This document shows, piece after piece, positions 1-5,127 of a stretch of DNA of 5,279 bases. The stretch covers positions 1-5,279 of the forward strand of contig JAGVEK010000541.1 of the NCBI GenBank assembly GCA_020058315.1, in the 5' to 3' direction. The notes under the pieces are model-generated. The model did no database searches. It had not been told where the DNA came from and saw nothing but the letters and a program-made list of their open reading frames with translations. The DNA comes from Candidatus Zixiibacteriota bacterium. Its GTDB lineage: Bacteria > Zixibacteria > MSB-5A5 > WJJR01. Position 1 is the stretch's first letter, and the number at the start of each line of letters is the position of its first letter. A program made the translations under genes and the position numbers.

Positions 1-640
1 ATTTCAGCAACTGCGGCTGAAAAATTCGAGGCTCTTCCCTGGTCAGTCCGCGGATGGACTCAAGGGCCTCCTGGAAAACCTTTTTATCGAACGGCGCACA
101 TGGTATCTGTCGGGCTTGGATCTCCCCCATGCGCAACCAGGCGGAAACGGATTCCTCGCAAGCCTCGAATCGCCGTGTCTGGCGATACGCGACCTGATAT
201 TCCCGCCATACCGTTGACCACTGCTCGGGCGAGGAAACACCGAAAAACCGTAAGACTTCTTCGAGTTGTGAAACCTTGTCCGGTCTTTTGGGAATCCATC
301 CCAGTTTGTTCATGGCGTTTACCGGTACCTTATTCAGCCAATTAAGTTGGGATTGCAAGCGCTCATGTTCGGCAAGGCGCGTGCGATCTTCCTGGAACTG
401 CCTCTCCAGATTGTTCCAAAAGTGCGCCGGGCGACCAAGGGATCGTTCCAACTTCAGAGCGGTTTCAGTGGTGATAGGCGACTTTCCCTTGATGATTTCA
501 TTAATGGTTTTTTTTGCCAGCCCCGTCCTGGCGGCCAATTCGGCTTGAGTCATACCGTAGCTTTCAAGGTATTCTTCAAGCACCTCTCCCGGTGTAACCA
601 AGTAATCCGGTGCATATTTATTCAGTATTGTATCAACCAT
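1..640 (-). CDS. HigA-type antitoxin, N-terminal HTH part of a probable HigA-ImmA/IrrE fusion (partial)
   Basis: This frame is open from ATG at 640 to the window edge, giving 213 residues with no stop, so the gene continues to the left. Residues about 16-70 form an XRE/HigA-type helix-turn-helix: a TPGEVLEEYL lead-in, MTQAELAARTGL as the first helices, and KKTINEIIKGK as the recognition region, followed by ALKLERSLGRPAHFWNNLE, which is typical of HigA antidotes. The protein does not stop near 100 residues as a plain HigA would. It runs on through a helical linker (about 75-175) to FDKKVFQEALESIRGLT (184-200), which I recognise as the lead-in to an ImmA/IrrE (DUF955) metallopeptidase-like domain; its HExxH motif would lie outside the window. 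The start overlaps the toxin stop by 8 nt and has an AGAGGAT Shine-Dalgarno at 651-645. By family knowledge it should neutralise the upstream toxin and repress the shared promoter. The HigA-like HTH is clear; the C-terminal fusion is inferred. Confidence 0.88.
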   Translation of the reverse strand, partial: MVDTILNKYAPDYLVTPGEVLEEYLESYGMTQAELAARTGLAKKTINEIIKGKSPITTETALKLERSLGRPAHFWNNLERQFQEDRTRLAEHERLQSQLNWLNKVPVNAMNKLGWIPKRPDKVSQLEEVLRFFGVSSPEQWSTVWREYQVAYRQTRRFEACEESVSAWLRMGEIQARQIPCAPFDKKVFQEALESIRGLTREEPRIFQPQLLK

Positions 641-980
641 GAGTATCCTCTATCTCTAAAATTGTAATTGCGGTGACAAGGGACCAGTCCAAGCCACCAT
701 CCTCTCGTGTTGGAACCGGATCATGGTCGGGAATGAAAATCAGTCGATAGGGATGATCCAAGTCCACAGATAGTTGACCAGCCCTTTGCCCCTCGGTAAG
801 TTCGTGACACCGTCCCGGCGGACTTTTCGGCGGCCAGAAGTCCATCAGGCTCGTGGCAGCCCGCAACTCTTTCATCCGAATCCGGATTTTCTTCGCACGT
901 AACGTCCCGTGAATCCTTTCGAGCTGCGCTCCCTCGTTGAAGGATTTGGCCAGTTTTGTATTTTTGAAGTTTATGTCCAT
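633..980 (-). CDS. RelE/ParE-superfamily toxin (HigB-like killer protein)
   Basis: A small basic protein of 115 aa, a usual length for this toxin group. Visible family signatures are the N-terminal MDINFKNTKLAKSFNE strand/helix, the basic helix AKKIRIRMKELRAA (29-42), PPGRCHEL (54-61), the core strand VDLDHPYRLIF (72-82), then PDHDPVPTREDGG and the closing strand TAITILEIEDTH. Members of the RelE/HigB fold are mostly ribosome-dependent mRNA endonucleases; that activity is inferred here from family, not seen. It precedes and overlaps its antitoxin by 8 nt (633-640), the toxin-first order typical of higBA. ATG 980 is the only usable start: an in-frame TGA lies five codons upstream, and an AAGGA sits unusually close (2 nt) to the ATG, which might keep toxin translation low. 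No frameshift or missing segment is apparent, so it is probably intact. Confidence 0.88.
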   Translation of the reverse strand: MDINFKNTKLAKSFNEGAQLERIHGTLRAKKIRIRMKELRAATSLMDFWPPKSPPGRCHELTEGQRAGQLSVDLDHPYRLIFIPDHDPVPTREDGGLDWSLVTAITILEIEDTHG

Positions 981-992
981 ATTCCTTTTCTG

Positions 993-1193
993 TCAAGTAT
1001 TATTAACCCATCGGGTTAATATATTTTTATATCTCAAAAAAAGGACTTGGTTCCTGAACTTGGTGCGATCTGTCCTTCCTGCAATTTTCATAAGTTAAGC
1101 TATTCCATTGTCAATCAGGCACTTACGCAATATTTCAACTTGGTGCCGACTTGGTCCTGACTTTATCCCTGTGATCTTACGTTTCCGGCTCAT
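993..1193 (-). pseudogene. Remnant of the C-terminal winged-helix domain of a Fic-like/AlbA (COG2865) regulator, interrupted by a stop
   Basis: One continuous minus-strand frame runs from ATG 1193 to TGA at 995-993 (67 codons), broken only by TAA at 1097-1095. The first half reads MSRKRKITG then IKSGPSRHQVEILRKCL; after the stop it continues LMKIAGRTDRTKFRNQVL. Read through, these give the SRxQVxIL...ELM...GRTxRTKFRxQVL pattern I recognise from the C-terminal winged-helix tail of Fic-like and divergent-AAA/HATPase (RecG-like, COG2865) transcriptional regulators. That makes the TAA most simply a nonsense change from GAA. The resemblance ends at about base 1040, where the family would continue with a PLLEAGLIEMTIPDKP-like segment; here an AT-rich tail runs into the toxin promoter. 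The ATG overlaps the hsdM copy 2 stop (ATGA) and has a GGAGG site, so a 32-aa peptide could be made, but I infer a truncated relic. The family call rests on memory of the motif. Confidence 0.6.
1001..1021. promoter_or_regulatory. Perfect 9-bp inverted repeat, probable operator of the toxin-antitoxin module
   Basis: TATTAACCC (1001-1009) and GGGTTAATA (1013-1021) are perfect inverted repeats separated by 3 bp, centred about 31 bp upstream of the toxin ATG. The surrounding DNA is AT-rich and offers -10-like hexamers on the minus strand, TATATT (1023-1018, overlapping the palindrome) and TATAAA (1031-1026); I see no convincing -35 element. Toxin-antitoxin antitoxins with HTH domains commonly autorepress through such palindromes over the promoter, so this is the likely binding site of the downstream HigA-like protein. 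A terminator is less likely: the stem is short and AT-rich at its base and is not followed by a T-run on the minus strand. Confidence 0.6.
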
Positions 1194-2686
1194 CGCTGCG
1201 CCTCCAGAATAGAATCCAATGTTTTCCGGACCTTGCGTGAACTTTCCAGCCAGGTGGTCAACGCTTCCGTCAGCCGATCCGATCCGTAAGTTGCAGACGC
1301 CTCACGCACTTCCATCACAGGAGCTGAACTCGTCACGTACAGAGGGATGCTCAGATTACCGTCCCTGGCGATGATTTCCACGAGAGAGGCGACGCGGGTG
1401 AAGCCGGGTTCGTCTTTGAACTGCTCGTAGGCTTTGACGATGCGCTGGATGTGCTCGTCGGTGAGGAAGCTCTGGGCGCGCTCGCGGGTGACTTGGCCCA
1501 CGGCATTGATAAACAGGATTTTGCCCTTCCGCGCCTTGGGCTTGGTCGTGCGGCAGATGACGACGCAGGCTTCCATCGGCGAGTTGTAGAAGAGGTTCGG
1601 CCCCAGGCCGAGGACGCACTCGATCAGGTCGGCCTCGATGAGCTTGCGCCGCATCTCGGCTTCCTCCTGGCGGAAGAGGACGCCATGCGGAAAGAGGATG
1701 GCGCAGCGGCCGGTCTTGGGCGCGAGGCTTTGGAGGATGTGCTGCCAGAAGGCATAATCGGCACGGCCCTGCGGCGGGGCGCCGTAGAGATTGCGGCCCC
1801 AGGGATCGGCGGCAAAGGCGGCGCGGTCCCACTGCTTGATCGAATAGGGTGGATTCGCCAGTGCCATGTCAAACTGCATGAGCCGGTCGCCTCGGACGAA
1901 TTTGGGTTCGCTGAGGGTGTCGCCGCGCTCGATGCGGAAGTCCTCGATACCGTGGAGGAAGCAGTTCATGCGAGCGATGGAGGAGGTCATGAGATTCCGC
2001 TCCTGCCCGTACAGGCGCACGTTGCGCCATTCCTTCCCTTGCCGGCGCAGGTGAGCGATGCAGGAGAGCAGCATGCCGCCGGAGCCGCAGGTGGGATCGT
2101 AGATGCTCTCGCCGGGCTGGGGCTGGAGCATCTCGGTCATCAGGTGGACGACGGTGCGGTTGGTGTAGAACTCGGCGGCGGTGTGCCCCGAGTCGTCGGC
2201 GAATTTCTTGATCAGGTATTCGTAGCCCTGGCCCAGCTCATCTTCCGGCAGGTTGGCGATGGTCAGTTCCAGCCTGCTGAAGTGCTCGACCAGATCGCGC
2301 AGCATGGTGTCGGAGAGGCGGTCCTTGTTTGTCCACTGGGCGTCTCCGAAAATGCCGTAGAGCTTGTCGGGGTTGGCGGTCTCGATGGCGCGCATGGCGT
2401 TCTGGAGGGCGCGGCCCACGTCTTTAGCGGCCTGGCGCACCTCGCGCCAGTGGGCTTCGGGCGGAACCTGGAAGCGGTGGTTCTCCGGGTAGGCGGCGAA
2501 CTCCTTGTCCCCGTCGGATTCGGCCAGGGCGGTCTGCGTTTCTTCGTCGAACACATCGCACAGGCGCTTGTAGAACAGCAGCGGGAAGATGAACTGCTTA
2601 TAGTCGCCCGCGTCAATGGTCCCGCGCAGGAGCACCGCCGCGCCCCAGAGGTAGGATTCGAGTTGCTGTTGGGTGATACGGGTCAT
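1190..2686 (-). CDS. hsdM: Type I restriction-modification DNA methyltransferase subunit M, copy 2
   Basis: A 498-aa N6-adenine methyltransferase subunit that would transfer a methyl group from AdoMet to adenine in a target set by an HsdS partner. The N-terminal helical HsdM domain (about 1-140) begins QQQLESYLWGAAVLLRGTIDAGDYKQ-like and includes FPLLFYKRLCDVFDEE. The catalytic domain follows: EFYT (172-175), the AdoMet motif DPTCGSGGM (197-205), RIERGDTL (251-258) and catalytic NPPY (278-281). GLGPNLFYNSPMEACV (360-375) and a helical C-terminal tail (about 470-498) complete it. I choose ATG 2686 over an in-frame ATG at 2818 because family homology starts there, a GGGGGAG site lies 4 nt upstream, and the start overlaps the stop of the preceding gene (ATGA). 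It ends in a further ATGA overlap with the remnant at 1193. All catalytic motifs are intact. It is a paralogue of hsdM copy 1 from a different subfamily. Confidence 0.95.
   Translation of the reverse strand: MTRITQQQLESYLWGAAVLLRGTIDAGDYKQFIFPLLFYKRLCDVFDEETQTALAESDGDKEFAAYPENHRFQVPPEAHWREVRQAAKDVGRALQNAMRAIETANPDKLYGIFGDAQWTNKDRLSDTMLRDLVEHFSRLELTIANLPEDELGQGYEYLIKKFADDSGHTAAEFYTNRTVVHLMTEMLQPQPGESIYDPTCGSGGMLLSCIAHLRRQGKEWRNVRLYGQERNLMTSSIARMNCFLHGIEDFRIERGDTLSEPKFVRGDRLMQFDMALANPPYSIKQWDRAAFAADPWGRNLYGAPPQGRADYAFWQHILQSLAPKTGRCAILFPHGVLFRQEEAEMRRKLIEADLIECVLGLGPNLFYNSPMEACVVICRTTKPKARKGKILFINAVGQVTRERAQSFLTDEHIQRIVKAYEQFKDEPGFTRVASLVEIIARDGNLSIPLYVTSSAPVMEVREASATYGSDRLTEALTTWLESSRKVRKTLDSILEAQR
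1201..1205 (-). promoter_or_regulatory. Shine-Dalgarno before the 1193 ATG
   Basis: GGAGG on the minus strand, 7 nt before ATG 1193, lies inside the last codons of hsdM copy 2. It matches the consensus well, suggesting that a genuine coupled gene once followed hsdM copy 2 at this point. Confidence 0.5.
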
Positions 2687-3466
2687 AAGTCTCCCCCAAG
2701 CGGCTGCATAATCGTCCGAATAGTCGGAATCAGGGTAGATCCCTGGATAATCCAGCGGTGATCCCAAATGCCGGCAGGGAACAAAGGAGCGCCATGCTCC
2801 TCGACAAGTCTTCGCCAATCTTCATGGTTGGAAAAGGGAATCTGACTGGCGGTTCGCATTTCCTGGCAGTCTAGAAACCCGAGATAGACCAGAATCGTAG
2901 GCATTCCCATAGATACCAGCCTCCATGCCCAAGTGAAGCGGTTACCCATCTGATAGTTCCAATCGCGTGATAACGCCCACACCAAACCAGTTTCCTTGGA
3001 CAAAGCAAGGCTCGCATCCTGAATGCAGGCGCCGATACGCACATGATTCCGGCAGCTTTTACTCGTAACAGGAGGTTTCAGTTCCTTTCTGTTCGTTCCG
3101 AAGCTCCGCATCGTGCGCTTTGGCTTCAATTAGAAGAAGGCCGGGTTTGCCATCAATTGTGCAGGTGCTGGCGATGTCCCAGTTCGGTGTATTTGCATTC
3201 ACGGGCTCGGCGAGCCACCAACTCAAGAGACCATCGCGCACGCGCTTGTCCGGGATCAGGCGAGAGGCAGTGCCTAGTTGTGCCTCATCAAGAGAATCGA
3301 AGCCTTGCGGCATCCAGTGGTCGGTCGCCGCAACTGATCCCCATGGCTCAATTAATCCGGTCAACCACTTAGAGACCTGTTCTGGAGCGCCATGCGTCAA
3401 GAAATGGCAGCGAGGTTTGCTGCCTTTGCGCTGGTTCGGCTTCAGACTGTTCAGCAGCTGGTTCAT
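2683..3466 (-). pseudogene. PD-(D/E)XK nuclease-like protein of a restriction-modification locus, split by a one-base frameshift
   Basis: Two overlapping minus-strand frames join into one protein of about 260 aa. The first runs from ATG 3466 to TAA at 3061-3059 (135 aa). It ends with WDIASTCTIDGKPGLLLIEAKAHDAEL, where Asp97 and Glu114-Ala-Lys116 fit a PD-(D/E)XK nuclease active site. The second frame is open from 3129 and supplies the expected continuation: NHVRIGACIQDAS, GLVWALSRDWNYQMGNRF, and PTILVYLGFLDCQEM, ending at TGA 2685-2683. I recognise the joined pattern as a conserved uncharacterised family. The 784-nt span is 3n+1, so one extra base is present, most likely within 3074-3091. It overlaps hsdM copy 1 (ATGA, with AGAAGGG 8 nt upstream) and hsdM copy 2 (ATGA). 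A sequencing error or a real inactivating mutation would look the same; I see no programmed-frameshift signal. Nuclease activity is inferred from the motif only. Confidence 0.78.
2691..2697 (-). promoter_or_regulatory. Shine-Dalgarno that fixes the hsdM copy 2 start
   Basis: The minus strand reads GGGGGAG followed by ACTT and then ATG at 2686. This purine-rich site, together with the ATGA overlap, supports the 2686 start rather than the in-frame ATG at 2818, whose extra 44 residues have no family resemblance because they are the nuclease gene read in another frame. Confidence 0.65.
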
Positions 3467-4959
3467 GTCAACAGCCCTTCTCTTTTCAAGATGGCGACGA
3501 GCCTCTCCTCCGTCGCGAATGCCGCCGTGGCGCTTTCCTTGAGCCGCTTCATGGCCTCCTCGACCGTCAGCGTCTCCTGGTCAACCTTTGGCTCGACGTA
3601 ACGCGGGATATTCAGGTTGTGGTCACTCGCGGCGATCTCTTCCAGCGTGACCACGCGGGCGACGCCTTCCACGTTCTGGAAATCCCTATACCAGCCGTGG
3701 ATGCGCTCGACGTGCTCCGGCAGCAGTTCATTCTGGGCGCGGCCGGTCTTGAACTCCTTCGAGGCGTCGAGGATGAGCACCTTGTTCCTACGGTCTTGGG
3801 GCTTGCGCTGGCGGAAAACGAGGATGCAGGCCGCGAGGCCCGTGCCGTAAAAGAGGTTCGGCCCCAGGCCGATGACCGCTTCGAGCAGATCCATGCCGAG
3901 AATCTTCTGACGGATCTTGCCCTCGGCGCCCATGCGGAAGAGCGCCCCGTGGGGCAGTACCACGGCCATGCGCCCGCTCTTGGGCGCCATGGAGCGGATC
4001 ATGTGCTGCACCCAGGCGTAGTCGCCGCACCTGGCGGGCGGCATCCCGGCGAAACTGCGGCCGTAGGGGTCGCTGCTCCAGATCTCCTCACCCCACTTTT
4101 CCAGCGAGAAGGGTGGATTGGCGATGACGCAGTCGAACGTGGCCAGGTTGTCGCCGGAGAAAAAGGCCGGCTTCCGCAGGGTGTCGCCGCGCTCGATGCG
4201 AAAGTCCGCCGCACCGTGCAGAAAGAGGTTCATGCGGGCAATGGCGCTGGTGGTGAGGTTCTTTTCCTGTCCAAAGAGCTTGCCCCAGAGGGTGCGGTCG
4301 TCGCCGTGGTTCTCCTTCACGTGGTGGATGGCTTCCAGCAGCATGCCGCCCGTGCCGCAGGCAGGGTCGTAGATGGACTCGCCTTCCTGCGGATCAAGGA
4401 TGTTCACCATCAGCTTCACCACCGAGCGCGGGGTATAGAATTCGCCGGCCTTTTTGTTGGTGGCGTCGGCGAACTTCTTGATCAGGTATTCATAGGACTG
4501 GCCGAGGATGTCGGCCTGCGCAGACTGGTTGCCGAGGTTGATGCGTGAAAAGTGCTCTATGAGGTCGCGCAGCAGCGCGTCGGAAAGCCGATCTTTATTG
4601 GTCCACTGGGCATCGCCAAAGATGCCGTAGAGCGTTTCCGGGTTCGCCTTTCCGATGCCGCGCATGGCCTTCTGAAGCGCCTGCCCGACGTTGGTGGTAA
4701 CGGCACGCACATCGCTCCAGTGGCAAGCGTCGGGAACCTGGAAGCGGTAGTTTTGCGGGAACTGGGCGTATTCCTCATCCCCGCCTGACTCCTCCATGGC
4801 GGTCCGATACTCCTCGTCATGCACGTCTGAGAGGCGCTTGAAAAAGAGGAGCGGGAAGACGTAGCTCTTGAAGTCTGCCGCATCCACCGGCCCGCGCAGG
4901 ATGTTGGCGGCTTCCCAGAGATGCGATTCGAGTTGATTGAGCAAGACACCGTTGACCAT
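3463..4959 (-). CDS. hsdM: Type I restriction-modification DNA methyltransferase subunit M, copy 1
   Basis: A 498-aa adenine-N6 methyltransferase subunit, first gene of the operon. The helical HsdM N-terminal domain starts LNQLESHLWEAANILRG (7-23) and includes FPLLFFKRLSDVHDEE. LYGIFGDAQWTNKDRLSD (110-127) is shared with copy 2. The catalytic domain shows EFYTPR (173-178), the AdoMet-binding motif DPACGTGGM (198-206), RIERGDTL (254-261) and catalytic NPPF (281-284), then LGPNLFYGTGLAACILVF (365-382) and LNIPRYV (449-455), as in active type I M subunits. ATG 4959 is the best start: an in-frame TGA lies just upstream and family homology begins within a few residues, although the nearest GAGGA is about 13 nt away, so its ribosome site is weak. 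The TGA overlaps the next ATG as ATGA. All catalytic motifs are present; no HsdS partner is encoded here. Confidence 0.95.
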   Translation of the reverse strand: MVNGVLLNQLESHLWEAANILRGPVDAADFKSYVFPLLFFKRLSDVHDEEYRTAMEESGGDEEYAQFPQNYRFQVPDACHWSDVRAVTTNVGQALQKAMRGIGKANPETLYGIFGDAQWTNKDRLSDALLRDLIEHFSRINLGNQSAQADILGQSYEYLIKKFADATNKKAGEFYTPRSVVKLMVNILDPQEGESIYDPACGTGGMLLEAIHHVKENHGDDRTLWGKLFGQEKNLTTSAIARMNLFLHGAADFRIERGDTLRKPAFFSGDNLATFDCVIANPPFSLEKWGEEIWSSDPYGRSFAGMPPARCGDYAWVQHMIRSMAPKSGRMAVVLPHGALFRMGAEGKIRQKILGMDLLEAVIGLGPNLFYGTGLAACILVFRQRKPQDRRNKVLILDASKEFKTGRAQNELLPEHVERIHGWYRDFQNVEGVARVVTLEEIAASDHNLNIPRYVEPKVDQETLTVEEAMKRLKESATAAFATEERLVAILKREGLLT

Positions 4960-4992
4960 GCTTGTATCAAGTCCTCATGTATTCGTCTTCAT

Positions 4993-5020
4993 AACATAAT
5001 TATCGAGGAAATAATATCAA
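4993..5020 (-). promoter_or_regulatory. Candidate sigma70-type promoter of the hsdM operon
   Basis: On the minus strand, TTGATA (5020-5015, one mismatch from TTGACA) is followed after 16 bp by TATGTT (4998-4993, two mismatches from TATAAT). It lies in the only AT-rich stretch upstream of the operon and would give a 5' leader of roughly 25-30 nt before ATG 4959. The rest of the 168-bp gap (4960-5127) shows no gene and no clear terminator for the gene at the right edge, so read-through from that gene is also possible. Confidence 0.4.
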
Positions 5021-5127
5021 TGATTACGGATTGAAACCCTGCATCTTCGTCGAGGTTGACGATTTGTGGACTTCAGGAAGAAAGACATTTTAGACAAGTA
5101 CGCAATCAACCGGATGAACCGTAATAA

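Noticed and set aside
100..667. Several plus-strand frames of 80-106 codons opposite the antitoxin
   Set aside because: The minus strand holds a clear HigA-like HTH protein throughout; these frames lack motifs, ribosome sites and family resemblance.
1045..1165. Four copies of ACTTGGT on the plus strand in two paired blocks (about 1045-1075 and 1138-1162)
   Set aside because: The copies fall within the pseudogene frame and encode parts of its conserved motifs (GPSRHQ, RTKFRNQV). Spacing and flanks vary, so coincidence of codons is more likely than a functional repeat.
1451..2761. Long plus-strand open frame (436 codons) opposite hsdM copy 2
   Set aside because: It is an antisense shadow of a GC-rich coding gene: the composition is low-complexity (rich in G, A, V, E, H), there is no family motif, and the minus-strand frame carries all HsdM motifs.
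2687..2818. 44-residue N-terminal extension of hsdM copy 2 from ATG 2818
   Set aside because: The extension overlaps the nuclease-like gene in another frame, has no family similarity, and the 2686 start has its own Shine-Dalgarno and ATGA overlap.
3074..3091. Programmed +1 frameshifting to join the two nuclease frames
   Set aside because: There is no long homopolymer, no prfB-like CUU-UGA site with an internal Shine-Dalgarno, and no evident downstream structure; mutation or sequencing error is simpler.
3619..4548. Long plus-strand open frame (309 codons) opposite hsdM copy 1
   Set aside because: It arises from the same mirror effect as the frame opposite copy 2; the two antisense frames resemble each other only because the two hsdM genes are paralogues.
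5021..5042. Plus-strand GGATTGAAACCC, resembling the 3' end of some CRISPR repeats
   Set aside because: Only one copy is present, with no second repeat or regular spacing nearby, so there is no array.
5019..5090. Small minus-strand frame encoding a 23-residue basic peptide (MSFFLKST...) in the intergenic gap
   Set aside because: It is very short, has no clear ribosome site and no recognisable family, and its end overlaps the candidate -35 region; not supportable as a gene.
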